Source: JBBATK01 sp044224515 (lineage in GTDB: Bacteria; Bacteroidota; Ignavibacteria; Kapaibacteriales; NICIL-2). Taken from it: a stretch of 64,000 nucleotides of DNA. The position numbers and the translations under genes are program-made. The stretch lies in assembly GCA_044224515.1 (NCBI GenBank), contig JBGAKH010000010.1, positions 118,096-182,095 of the forward strand. The letters are read 5' to 3'. Below the pieces are notes generated by a model. That model saw only the letters and a list, made by a program, of their open reading frames with translations. It searched no databases and was not told the origin of the DNA. Shown here one piece after another: positions 1-8,182 of the stretch; position 1 is the first letter of the stretch; the number at the start of each line of letters is the position of its first letter.

Positions 1-1
1 G

Positions 2-1060
2 CTCGAGTTCGTTAAGCAGCTACCTTGGAGCGCTTCGGAGCCTTCAACCGCCGTTGATACAGTGGAGCTTCCCGAGCGTAGTTCGACGGAAGAAGTCCAT
101 CGTGCCGCCATGCAGCAAATCATGTCAAAGCATACTATCGTGGGAACTCTCGACAGCTTGCGACGACTTGAAGTCCGTGACTCTGCTCTGTCTCAATCCA
201 TTGAACCTGCCTTGCGTGCAGCCGCTTACCTTCATCCGGAAGTGTGCGACTCTCTGGCTGTGTTCTTGCGCGATTTGCCTTCAAGTGACCAGCGAGTGTT
301 GTTGATCTGTCATGTACTCGCACAGTCCGGACACATAAGAGCGCAACAGATCCTCCTCGACCACCTTCAATCCCGCGAGAACGATGAATCGCACGTGGTT
401 CATCTTATACCGGAACTGGCAGATGTGCGCATCGCATCAGAGCTCATTGTTGACCGTCTAGCCTACTACGCATCGAAAGATCCTCGTTCCTTTGTGCGAT
501 CGACAGCACAACTGGCGCTTGCAAGCCTTGTTCGCTCGCAACGAGTGGCGCAGCCCATTGTGAGTGCGCTTGCTTACGAGCATCTCATGAACACCGCTCC
601 CTCGATGTCTTCCGATCAATTTCTGTATGTGCTCGGAAACGCCGGTGACCGTCGAAGCGTCGATACTTTGATGTTCTTTGCGGCGAGTCCGGACACAAAC
701 CTTGCCGCCCTTGCATTGCGGAGCATGCGATCTATTGCCTCTACTCGTGTGGATAGTGCACTTGCTCAAGCTCTTCTCATAGCAGACTCAACGCTGGTTG
801 CGGCAGCGTTGGACGCACTGGGCTATAGATTGCCACGTCACTACGTTGTGGAGTCTTTGATGGACTTCATTGTACGTCCCTCTTTGAGCTCTTTACGCAC
901 AATCGCGAGCCGGCAGCTCATTCGCTGGATGCGCGATATCCCCTGCATAGACCAGGAAGATTGTGTGCAGCTCTGGCTGTATCAACGCATTCACGATGAA
1001 GCAACTTCTAAAGCCGATGCCGACACTCTGCAAGCCGTGTTGAATGAAGCGCATCAATAA
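2..1060 (+). CDS. Helical-repeat (HEAT-like) protein, 5' end outside window
   Basis: The frame is open from base 2, so the gene starts before the window; the GTG at 62 is only the first start codon inside it. About 350 codons are visible. The product is almost entirely alpha-helical with repeated Leu/Ala-rich helix pairs (for example around LRSMRSIAS and ALLIADSTLVAAALDALGY), as in HEAT or armadillo-type superhelices. No catalytic motif or membrane segment is visible in this part. Such folds usually serve as protein-binding scaffolds, but the partner cannot be told here. The following 415 bases hold no gene, so it appears to be the last gene of its transcript. The helical-repeat call is made by eye from periodicity; family membership was not tested. 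Confidence 0.6.
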   Translation, partial: LEFVKQLPWSASEPSTAVDTVELPERSSTEEVHRAAMQQIMSKHTIVGTLDSLRRLEVRDSALSQSIEPALRAAAYLHPEVCDSLAVFLRDLPSSDQRVLLICHVLAQSGHIRAQQILLDHLQSRENDESHVVHLIPELADVRIASELIVDRLAYYASKDPRSFVRSTAQLALASLVRSQRVAQPIVSALAYEHLMNTAPSMSSDQFLYVLGNAGDRRSVDTLMFFAASPDTNLAALALRSMRSIASTRVDSALAQALLIADSTLVAAALDALGYRLPRHYVVESLMDFIVRPSLSSLRTIASRQLIRWMRDIPCIDQEDCVQLWLYQRIHDEATSKADADTLQAVLNEAHQ

Positions 1061-1475
1061 TCTCGCTCATACAAAGTACGTAAGACGTAGTTTTGTCTAC
1101 GACAGTAACTTGCAGAACTCGCACTCAGTGCACTACCGTCGTACTCCACACGGGATTCACACGCCACACGCAGCTCTCGGTCAAGACGGTAGCGCATTCA
1201 CGATTTCGTGACGCATAGCATCTCTGCTATGCCGCATTCGGACCGCTCAAACTTTCTCGCCTTTGCTCGCATTGAGTTGCTAGTTAAACGTAACTCGCTT
1301 CATCCACACTGTGTAAGCTGTGTACCTGACATCGTACGCATAGCCTTCTGATTTCTACGTGTCAAATCCATCCCGGGTCCTTCGCGTAGTGTGCACTGTG
1401 CGTATATGCCACTCTATGTATGCTACACTCCTTACCAGCACTTCTCTATGGTACATAACGAACAGCGAGAAATCT
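1061..1475. other. Gene-free interval with a small hairpin
   Basis: No convincing coding frame lies here. One clear inverted repeat is seen at 1213-1232: an 8-bp stem GCATAGCA / TGCTATGC around the loop TCTC. No run of T follows it, so it is not a textbook terminator. A GTG-initiated extension of the next gene (from 1359) crosses part of the interval but shows no conserved sequence. Confidence 0.45.
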
Positions 1476-1934
1476 ATGCGTGCCGCTCTTAAAGAACGCC
1501 CTGCCCTTCATACCTTTGACAACGACATTGTTTTAAGTCCGCATTGTGATGGACGTCACTGGCGGATACGCGAGCATTTACATGTATTCGTCGAGTACAA
1601 TTCCCGTCGCCGGCATTTCTGCATTCCGAGAGACTTCGTTACGGATTTGACATCGGTTCCTCGAATGATATGGTGGTTGTATCCGTCGTGGGGCCGATAC
1701 GGTCGTGCAGCAGTCCTGCATGATTTTCTCTACAGCGGTACAGACTATAGTCGCATTCACTGTGATCGGATATTCTACCAACTCATGCGTGAATACCGCG
1801 TTTCATTATGCAACGCGCTTGTACTCTACACTGCCGTGCGATGTTTTGGGTGGCTCTCATGGAAAAGAAAACAACGTGGGAGTCGCTTGATTCCTAAACT
1901 CAGTGAAACCGACCGATCGGTCGGCGAGCCATAA
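1476..1934 (+). CDS. DUF1353 family protein
   Basis: The 152-residue product matches the DUF1353 family, best known from phages and prophages. Seen directly: a basic segment, then FVTDLTSVPRMIWWLYPSWG, then GRYGRAAVLHDFLY, a second acidic/aromatic segment (CDRIFYQLMREY) and a C-terminal YTAVRCFGW helix, all in family order. The conserved Asp, Ser, His and Asp positions suggest an enzymatic or metal-binding role, but I know of no established function. ATG 1476 is preferred over GTG 1359 because family similarity begins after it and the 39 extra residues look random. No other phage gene is nearby, so this looks like a domesticated or isolated copy. The downstream iron-sulfur gene begins 142 bases later on the same strand. 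Confidence 0.75.
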   Translation: MRAALKERPALHTFDNDIVLSPHCDGRHWRIREHLHVFVEYNSRRRHFCIPRDFVTDLTSVPRMIWWLYPSWGRYGRAAVLHDFLYSGTDYSRIHCDRIFYQLMREYRVSLCNALVLYTAVRCFGWLSWKRKQRGSRLIPKLSETDRSVGEP

Positions 1935-2076
1935 GTCGGCAGATTCGGAGTTACGTATCCGCAACTCCTCAGAGACCGCATCAACACTTGCTTTGCAGAC
2001 AATTGTCTCCTTTATAGAAGACTTTTTTCCTTCTCAAAAGTTCGTATTTTGCAAACCCAAACGTAGGGGAAAATGT

Positions 2077-2412
2077 ATGTCATATGCACGTGAATACGAG
2101 ATCGAAACGAGGACTTCGCCTATGGCTATGAAGACCACCGCAATGGATAGTAGCCGGCGCGGAACGTATCATATACGAGTTTGCACGAATGTATCCTGCA
2201 TGCTACGAGGCGGCGATGAGCTGATGGATCGCATCTGCAAACATTATGACATTGGCAACCAACAACGCACACCGGATGGCCACGTGTCGGTTGAAGAGAT
2301 AGCATGTATGGGTGCTTGCGAGAATGCACCAATTGTATCTCTGAATGACGAGTTTTTCGAGGAAGTCAGCGTGAATGATCTTCCGCAGCTCTATAACATG
2401 ATTCGCAAGTAG
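2077..2412 (+). CDS. Stand-alone NuoE-type [2Fe-2S] thioredoxin-like ferredoxin domain
   Basis: The 111-residue product corresponds to the C-terminal half of NADH dehydrogenase subunit E. It has the four cluster cysteines as C-x4-C (CTNVSC) and C-x3-C (CMGAC), with the typical RGGDEL, TPDGHVSVEEIACMGAC and ENAPIV surroundings. Full NuoE is about 160-170 residues with an N-terminal helical bundle; that bundle is absent. The same frame is open upstream to 1903, but that part has no similarity and overlaps the preceding gene. ATG 2077 is chosen because AGGGGA lies at 2065-2070, six bases before it. It probably carries electrons for a complex I-like or flavin-based dehydrogenase encoded elsewhere. 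No nuoF or hydrogenase partner is adjacent. Confidence 0.85.
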   Translation: MSYAREYEIETRTSPMAMKTTAMDSSRRGTYHIRVCTNVSCMLRGGDELMDRICKHYDIGNQQRTPDGHVSVEEIACMGACENAPIVSLNDEFFEEVSVNDLPQLYNMIRK

Positions 2413-3480
2413 CACATTTTTCTGCTCAATGCTTGACAGCTCAACCTGAGCATTCACCGGTCAGTACAGCAGGTCCCTATTCGTACCTCGATGTCTGCCA
2501 AGACGACAACCTCTGCACAGGTACTAGTGCGCCCACAGCCAATTGTCCGCTACATGTACATACCGCAGCCGACATGCTCTTTGTCAGAAGGCGCTGATTC
2601 ATGAAAGAGGCATAGAAGAGTAGTTCTTCGCCTGTGTTCAATTTTGATCTGAGATTGAGAAAACAGCGCGCGCATCACACGTGCTAACTCGTCTTTTGTA
2701 ATGCGTTGAGGCATTGAAGACCTACTGACCTTAGCATCCCGCGGCTTTAATGAATTGAAAGATTTCTTGCCGAAGCAGCTTTGCCGGTTTGACGAGCCTA
2801 CAGCGCTTGTTATACCTGTTGATGCCGCTCTTCGCTAAGTCTCGCACCAAAGGACAGATCTTTAAACATTTCGGACTAACCAAACGCTATCGTGTATTCT
2901 TCGGGCATCGTAGGACATTGTGTAGAGCTGATTAGTGTTCTGAAGTCGTAAGTCTATGAGTCGACAAACGCTTAAGCCGACAATGCAGCCGAGCCGCAGC
3001 GAAGCTGCGGCATAGAGAAAAACTGGCTAAAGGTCCGTTCTGCCTGCATTGAAAAGTTGCTTCTCCGTACATGCGCTGGTTGCGTTCATGAATTGTGTAG
3101 GATACTTCTGCATTGGCCATGCAAAAAGTTGTTAAAACACATAAATTCAGTCGTTTAAGACTTCTATAATTAGAACTTAAGAGCGATTTGTATCATATTC
3201 AATCTCTACGTATATTGATTTTTTGATAGACGGCGCACAGGATTTGTGTGCTTGCAATAGCCGTGTTTGACCAGGGGATTCGCAGTGAATTCTGTGGCCG
3301 CTGCTTTGTATAGCGGGGTCAAATGAAGAGAGCGTTGTGCGGTTTAATCGGCGGTAATAGCTAGTAAAGACAATACTTCAACGAGAAGTGTGTGCCAAGC
3401 TATGGTCTCTGAGATTCCTGCATTCTAAATAAGAAATTGATGTCTATTATTCTTTATTTATACACTACACCATATACCCT
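2413..3480. other. One-kilobase gene-free interval before the oxidase operon
   Basis: No frame of convincing length or family is seen on either strand. A perfect hairpin lies at 2993-3011 (GCCGCAGC, loop GAA, GCTGCGGC) without a T tract. A 37-codon frame at 2822-2935 encodes a basic peptide but has no ribosome site or recognisable match. The last 350 bases are AT-rich and presumably contain the promoter of the cytochrome oxidase operon. The interval could be decayed coding DNA, but no parent gene is recognisable. Confidence 0.5.
3437..3464 (+). promoter_or_regulatory. Candidate promoter of the cytochrome oxidase operon
   Basis: TTGATG at 3437-3442 and TATACA at 3459-3464 are separated by 16 bases and lie just before the cytochrome c start at 3481, which would give a very short leader. 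The match is to the general housekeeping sigma pattern; promoters in this phylum often differ, so this is tentative. The octamer CACTACAC (3463-3470) overlaps the -10 element; related heptamers are clustered near 40.3 kb. Confidence 0.3.
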
Positions 3481-4053
3481 ATGAGAGTATTCGCGAGGTA
3501 TTGCTTAGTACTCTTGCTTCTCGCATCGAGCACAAGAGTCTGGAGTCAAGAGGGTGAGAGTTTGTTCAAGGCAAACTGTTCTGCCTGTCACTCCATTGGC
3601 AAAGGCAAGCTAGTTGGACCGGATCTAAAGGATGTTTACGACCGACATCCCGAAGAGTGGCTGCGTAAGTGGATCAAGTCTTCTCAGACAATGGTTCAAG
3701 CAGGAGACTCTGTTGCTGTGAAATTATTTCACGACAACAATGACATGGTCATGCCGGATCAAACCATCAGTGAAGCAGACATCCAGCAGATCATCGACTA
3801 CCTAAAAACACATCCAGGTGCTCCCACCAAGCATGTAGCTGCGGCACACGCGGTTGGCGAACATGGTCATGCACTTGCAAATCCTGAGAACCACCTTGCC
3901 ATTCAAGAAAAGGAAGGCAACCTTGTATCCTCTTTGGGATACGGCGGATATCTCGGCACGATGCTAAGCGGCTTGACGCTCATGATTGTTTTGACGACAC
4001 TCTTGACCTTCAAGGCACGTAGTCAGGCTCAAAAGGCTAAGAATGAACACTAA
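3481..4053 (+). CDS. Membrane-anchored monoheme cytochrome c of the oxidase operon
   Basis: The 190-residue protein has an N-terminal signal peptide (hydrophobic residues 8-18, likely cut after WSQ or nearby), a class I cytochrome c domain with heme motif C33-S-A-C36-H37 and a probable distal ligand Met91 in MVMPDQ. A His/Ala-rich linker and one C-terminal transmembrane helix (about 158-178) follow. It would sit on the outer face of the inner membrane and pass electrons to the CuA centre of subunit II. It is the first gene of the oxidase operon, 56 bases before coxB. In caa3 oxidases such a domain is fused to subunit II; here it is a separate polypeptide. The oxidase role is inferred from position. 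Confidence 0.88.
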   Translation: MRVFARYCLVLLLLASSTRVWSQEGESLFKANCSACHSIGKGKLVGPDLKDVYDRHPEEWLRKWIKSSQTMVQAGDSVAVKLFHDNNDMVMPDQTISEADIQQIIDYLKTHPGAPTKHVAAAHAVGEHGHALANPENHLAIQEKEGNLVSSLGYGGYLGTMLSGLTLMIVLTTLLTFKARSQAQKAKNEH

Positions 4054-4109
4054 TCAACCCAACTACTACAGAATTCCTCATTCTATCAACGCTCATAGCG
4101 AAACGACCG

Positions 4110-4805
4110 ATGAAAATTTTTCCAGAAAATGTGAGCACATATGGTCAAGGTATTGACCAGCTCTTTTGGTTGATCTTGGGCTTCGTTGTCATCGCCCTTG
4201 TGATCTCCTATTTCATTTTGATCTACCCAATTTTTAAGAACCATCATAGTCGAGTGCAGAAGGCAACATACGTTACCGGTGAGAGCACAAAGCACTATGC
4301 ATGGATATTGGCTGCACTTGTTCTTTTGCTTGGATCCGACTTCGTGATCCTTGTTGCGGAGCACCATGTGTGGGAGGATATTGAAAACGTCCCCGACAAA
4401 GTTGATGTGCGCTGCTGTATAACCGGACGACAGTGGAACTGGGCATTTACCTATCCCGGTTTGGACGGCAAACTCTACACGGAAGACGATGTTGTTATCG
4501 ATGAAATGGACAGCGAGTTGCACGTACCTGTAAATGCCAATGTCGTATTCGACCTGAAGGCAAAAGATGTGTTGCACTCGTTCTTTGTCGTCAATACACG
4601 CTTAAAGCAAGACTGTATTCCGGGCCGCACCAACACTCGTTGGTTCAACTTCACCAAAACCGGAAAGTATGACATTTCCTGCGCTGAGATTTGCGGCATA
4701 GCCCACGCCAAGATGCGCAACTTTATCGTTGTTGAGTCGCAAGAAGACTTTAACAAGTACATCAACGAGCTCTACGCAAAACATTCACAAACAGCATCGA
4801 ACTAA
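4110..4805 (+). CDS. coxB: Cytochrome c oxidase subunit II
   Basis: The 231-residue protein has two transmembrane helices (about 18-40 and 63-84) and a periplasmic cupredoxin domain with the CuA site: His156 (DVLHSFFV), Cys191, Glu193, Cys195, His199 and Met202 (CAEICGIAHAKM). It receives electrons from cytochrome c and passes them to heme a in subunit I. There is no fused heme c domain and no obvious lipobox. The second helix reads KHYAWILAALVLLLGSD and lacks the usual E-x-x-W-T-x-x-P motif, whose Glu normally marks the mouth of the K proton channel. The gene lies between the cytochrome c gene and coxA, 12 bases before the latter. Confidence 0.96.
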   Translation: MKIFPENVSTYGQGIDQLFWLILGFVVIALVISYFILIYPIFKNHHSRVQKATYVTGESTKHYAWILAALVLLLGSDFVILVAEHHVWEDIENVPDKVDVRCCITGRQWNWAFTYPGLDGKLYTEDDVVIDEMDSELHVPVNANVVFDLKAKDVLHSFFVVNTRLKQDCIPGRTNTRWFNFTKTGKYDISCAEICGIAHAKMRNFIVVESQEDFNKYINELYAKHSQTASN

Positions 4806-4817
4806 ACACGCATAACT

Positions 4818-6506
4818 ATGTCACACACAGATCACCCACAAAGCTTTATAAGCAAGTACGTCTTTTCGCAGGACCACAAGGTTATCGGTGCGCAATACAC
4901 CCTAACCGGATTATTGATGGCTGCACTGGGCGGGTTCCTTGCCTATGTTTTTCGTTACAACTTGGCTTGGCCCGGACAGAGCATTCCGCTCTTCGGTGAA
5001 TTGCTCCCGAACCAGTACAACACCTTCATTACCTGTCACGGCATGATCATGGTGTTCTGGGTAGCAATGCCCATTCTCCTAGCCGGCTTCGGAAACTTTT
5101 TAATTCCCTTGATGATTGGAACGGACGATATGTCGTTCCCCAAGCTCAACATGATGTCCTACTGGATGTTCTTGCTCAGCGCCATCGTCTTGGTAGCTTC
5201 ATTCTTTGTGCCGGGTGGAGCATTTGGTGGTGCATGGACCATGTACCCGCCTTTGTCAGTTGCAGGCTACACAAACACCAATCCGCATTTCTTCCAAGCG
5301 CTGTTCAGCGGGGCTTCTCTCATGATCTTGGCTGTCGCTCTTGAGTTTACCGCAATGCTCATGGGTGGTATAAACTTCGTTGTTACCACTATTAACAAGC
5401 GCGCTCCGGGTATGACGGCGTTTCGCATTCCTTTGGTCGTTTGGTTCTTGAACATTGCAACAGTCATCTTCATGTTTTCGGTAGGACCTTTGGTAGCCGG
5501 CGCATTTATGTTGCTCTTCGACATCACCGTAGGAACCGGTTTCTATGACCCGTCACGTGGTGGAGATCCAATTCTCTTTCAACATTTGTTCTGGTTTTTT
5601 GGTCACCCTGAAGTATACGTTCTTTTGTTGCCTTCACTCGGCGTATTGGGCGATATTATCCCGGTCTTTGCGCGCAAGCCCCTCTTTGGATATCGCAAAG
5701 TCATCTATCTGGCATTGTTATCCGCCGTGCTCTCCGTTGTTGTGTGGGCGCACCACCAGTTTATCGCGGGCATCGACCCACGCATGGCTACCTTCTTCAG
5801 TATTGGTACCATTCTCATCTCCATTCCGTTCGCGGGTATCTTCTTGAGTTTCATTGCGACGCTTTGGGGTGGACGCATTAAGCTCAGCCTTCCTATGGCG
5901 TGGGCACTGGGTTTCATCGCACTGTTTTTGATTGGTGGAATGACCGGATTGTTCTTGGGTTCAAATGCCTTCGACATCTATGCACACGATACATACTTCG
6001 TTGTAGCGCACTTCCACTACACCTTGTTCCCGGATATCTTCTTTGGCTTCTTCGCAGCGTTTACGTACTGGTTCCCCAAATTCACCGGACGTGAACTAAA
6101 TAAAACGATCGGGTACATCCACTTCTGGTTGACTTTCATCTTCTTTAACCTCACGTTCTTCGTGTTGTTCTTTAATGGTCTTGGTGGGCAGCATCGTCGT
6201 ATCAACAACTACGAACTGTTCAGCAACATCAACATCGAGCCGTACATCACCTTCGAAAAGATTGCAACAACGGGAGCTATCTGTCTGATTGCTTCACAAT
6301 CGCTGTTCCTTCTGAATCTCTTTATCAGCCTACGTTCCGGCAAGAAGGCTGAGCGCAATCCGTGGAATGCCAATACTCTTGAGTGGGCAGCTCCGTCCCC
6401 GCCGCCGCACGGAAACTTCGAAACGGTTCCGACGGTGTATCGAGGCGCGTATGAGTATAGCGTCCCGGGCGTCGAAAGCGATTATCTGCCGCAATTCTCT
6501 GAGTAA
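4818..6506 (+). CDS. coxA: Cytochrome c oxidase subunit I (heme-copper, A type)
   Basis: This 562-residue, twelve-helix catalytic subunit reduces O2 to water and pumps protons. Heme a and a3 ligands are His74 (TCHGMIM) and His398/His400 (VAHFHYT). CuB ligands are His263, His312 and His313. GHPEVY at 262-267 supplies the cross-linked His-Tyr pair and the D-channel Glu265. The D-channel Asp104 (GTDDMSFPK), Asn93 and Asn111 are present. At the K-channel position (Lys354 in Paracoccus numbering, within P-T-G-I-K) the sequence reads PFAGI at 337-341, so Lys is replaced by Ile. The D-channel is intact while the K-channel lysine is missing, which matches the altered helix II of subunit II. A terminator-like hairpin follows at 6538. 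Confidence 0.97.
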   Translation: MSHTDHPQSFISKYVFSQDHKVIGAQYTLTGLLMAALGGFLAYVFRYNLAWPGQSIPLFGELLPNQYNTFITCHGMIMVFWVAMPILLAGFGNFLIPLMIGTDDMSFPKLNMMSYWMFLLSAIVLVASFFVPGGAFGGAWTMYPPLSVAGYTNTNPHFFQALFSGASLMILAVALEFTAMLMGGINFVVTTINKRAPGMTAFRIPLVVWFLNIATVIFMFSVGPLVAGAFMLLFDITVGTGFYDPSRGGDPILFQHLFWFFGHPEVYVLLLPSLGVLGDIIPVFARKPLFGYRKVIYLALLSAVLSVVVWAHHQFIAGIDPRMATFFSIGTILISIPFAGIFLSFIATLWGGRIKLSLPMAWALGFIALFLIGGMTGLFLGSNAFDIYAHDTYFVVAHFHYTLFPDIFFGFFAAFTYWFPKFTGRELNKTIGYIHFWLTFIFFNLTFFVLFFNGLGGQHRRINNYELFSNINIEPYITFEKIATTGAICLIASQSLFLLNLFISLRSGKKAERNPWNANTLEWAAPSPPPHGNFETVPTVYRGAYEYSVPGVESDYLPQFSE

Positions 6507-6537
6507 GTGGTCTCAGTGGTGGATCAACGTTGGTGAC

Positions 6538-6568
6538 GGAGTGCTGCATACAAGGAGCACTCCTTTTT
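6538..6568 (+). terminator. Intrinsic terminator or attenuator between coxA and coxC
   Basis: An 8-bp perfect stem GGAGTGCT (6538-6545) / AGCACTCC (6556-6563) with a 10-base loop is followed directly by TTTTT. It lies inside the oxidase gene run, 31 bases after the coxA stop. It probably lowers transcription of the downstream subunits relative to coxA, or separates two transcripts. The purine-rich right arm also overlaps the only Shine-Dalgarno-like sequence in the gap. Confidence 0.75.
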
Positions 6569-6590
6569 GAACAAACACGAATACTACATC

Positions 6591-7196
6591 ATGGAACATC
6601 AAAACACATTATCACTGCCGGTGACCCGCGTCCCTCAAGGACGTCTGGCTATGTGGGTCCTTATTGCTGGCGAGCTTATGATTTTTGGAGGATTGATTGG
6701 TTGTTATATCCTCTATCGCCTGCGTTTTCCTGAGTGGGGCGATCAAGCCGCACACACCTCTACATTTTTTGGCGCATTGAACACTGTGGTGCTTCTCAGC
6801 TCTAGCTTTACGGTTGTCAAGGCACACGAAGCGGCCAACAAGTTTGATACGAAGAAGATTAGCTTTTGGTTGAGCTTGTCGATTCTCGGTGGACTCCTCT
6901 TTCTTGTCAACAAGAGCATCGAATACACAACCGAGATCAGTCACGGATTTACCTTCCCGAGCACAGCCTTGTTTGAGAGCGGCGATAGTATAGGTTCACT
7001 GTTCTGGTCTTTCTACTTCTTGATGACAGGTCTGCACGGTGCTCACGTGATTGCCGGTATGATTGTCATGTTCCTTGCTCTGTTGAATGCTCGAAAGGGC
7101 AAGAACCTTCACCGTGTTGAGCTAGCCGGCATGTACTGGCACATGGTCGACCTCATTTGGATTTTCCTGTTCCCCTTGCTCTATATCGCGAAGTAG
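6591..7196 (+). CDS. coxC: Cytochrome c oxidase subunit III
   Basis: The 201-residue membrane protein starts MEHQNTLSLPVTRVPQGRLA and has five predicted helices with family landmarks: WVLIAGELMIFGGLI in the first helix, the WSFYFLMTGLHGAHVIAGM segment in the middle, and YWHMVDLIWIFLFPLLYI at the end. It stabilises the catalytic core. The ATG at 6591 is preferred; the TTG at 6567 lies within the T tract of the preceding hairpin and would put a start inside a terminator. No clear Shine-Dalgarno precedes the ATG. It is shorter than the seven-helix form, like other five-helix bacterial subunit III proteins. A second subunit III homologue lies two genes downstream. Confidence 0.93.
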   Translation: MEHQNTLSLPVTRVPQGRLAMWVLIAGELMIFGGLIGCYILYRLRFPEWGDQAAHTSTFFGALNTVVLLSSSFTVVKAHEAANKFDTKKISFWLSLSILGGLLFLVNKSIEYTTEISHGFTFPSTALFESGDSIGSLFWSFYFLMTGLHGAHVIAGMIVMFLALLNARKGKNLHRVELAGMYWHMVDLIWIFLFPLLYIAK

Positions 7197-7224
7197 TCGA
7201 TCACCCTTAACCTGAACTACAATC

Positions 7225-7572
7225 ATGGAGTCATCAATGCATCAAAATCTCATAGAAGAAGGTGTCAAATTCCCGGATCCGGCCACGGATTACCATGGAC
7301 ACCCGAAGTATCTCAATGTCCTCCTCATGTTGTTTGTGTTGTTCGCCATCAGCTTGCTGGTTAGCCCACTTCCACATGTTTACGGTGTGACCATCATATT
7401 CGTTACAGCATTCATTAAAGCCGCTTTGGTTGTTCGCAACTTTATGCACTTAAAGTACGAACCACTGCTTATCTGGATAGCTGTTGCTGCCGTGTTTTTC
7501 TGTCTCATTGCCTTTTTCTTCGGCATCTATATCGACATCACAGCTGTTAAACTCGACGTGGTTCCACGCTAA
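7225..7572 (+). CDS. coxD: Cytochrome c oxidase subunit IV (prokaryotic type)
   Basis: This 115-residue protein has three hydrophobic helices (about 29-48, 51-68 and 80-102) and the NFMHLKYEPLLIWIA segment typical of prokaryotic subunit IV. It is an accessory subunit that packs against subunits I and III. An alternative start is Met5. It lies 28 bases after coxC and 3 bases before the second subunit III gene, so these three are surely co-transcribed. Confidence 0.88.
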   Translation: MESSMHQNLIEEGVKFPDPATDYHGHPKYLNVLLMLFVLFAISLLVSPLPHVYGVTIIFVTAFIKAALVVRNFMHLKYEPLLIWIAVAAVFFCLIAFFFGIYIDITAVKLDVVPR

Positions 7573-7575
7573 GTC

Positions 7576-8181
7576 ATGAACTCAAACACCTCAACACTTA
7601 GTGCACCCGGTTTTGTTCAAACACGCTCCTCAATCTCGAGCGGCGTTCTAGGCATGATCTTCCTGCTCACAACCGAAACAATGTTGTTTGCAGCATTTAT
7701 TAGCGCATACATTGTTAATCGTGCATCCATTCCTCAATGGCAACCTGCCAACCAACCTCGTTTGCCCATTGAGATAACTGGTCTCAACACTGTCATTCTC
7801 TTGGTCAGTGGGCTGGCCCTCTGGATGTTCATAAAGAAATTTCGAAGTACTCAGACTAGGTCATCCTCTTCTTCGCTACTACTTCTGAGCATGGCTCTGG
7901 GAGTTACGTTTGTGGCAATTCAAGGAAGCGAATGGGTGCAGCTCATAAGTTATGGACTGAACTCAACCACAAGTTTATATGCTGCGTTCTTCTATCTCAT
8001 TATTGGGGCTCATGCTCTGCACGTGGTTGTGGGTCTCGCTATTCTGTTGTATCTCTATCGCATTGTGCAAGGTGGACGAAGTGTCGAAGACAAGCGATCG
8101 ATCATTGCAACCTGTAGTATGTACTGGGCTTTCGTAGTCGCTGTGTGGCCGTTGTTGTATTATCTGGTATATCTGAGCTAA
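7576..8181 (+). CDS. Second cytochrome c oxidase subunit III homologue
   Basis: The 201-residue, five-helix protein belongs to the same family as coxC: MIFLLTTETMLFAAFISAYI in the first helix, YAAFFYLIIGAHALHVVVGL in the middle, and CSMYWAFVVAVWPLLYYLVY at the end. It shares clear but distant similarity with the first copy. Several Bacteroidota-type oxidase operons carry two subunit III genes around subunit IV, so it is likely a structural subunit rather than a recent duplicate. It starts 3 bases after the subunit IV stop and ends 1 base before the next ATG, consistent with translational coupling. Confidence 0.9.
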   Translation: MNSNTSTLSAPGFVQTRSSISSGVLGMIFLLTTETMLFAAFISAYIVNRASIPQWQPANQPRLPIEITGLNTVILLVSGLALWMFIKKFRSTQTRSSSSSLLLLSMALGVTFVAIQGSEWVQLISYGLNSTTSLYAAFFYLIIGAHALHVVVGLAILLYLYRIVQGGRSVEDKRSIIATCSMYWAFVVAVWPLLYYLVYLS

Positions 8182-8182
8182 G

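Noticed and set aside
2822..2935. 37-codon basic peptide frame
   Set aside because: No Shine-Dalgarno, no known family; could occur by chance.
6567..6590. TTG start for coxC at 6567
   Set aside because: It lies in the T tract of a terminator hairpin; the ATG at 6591 fits the family start better.
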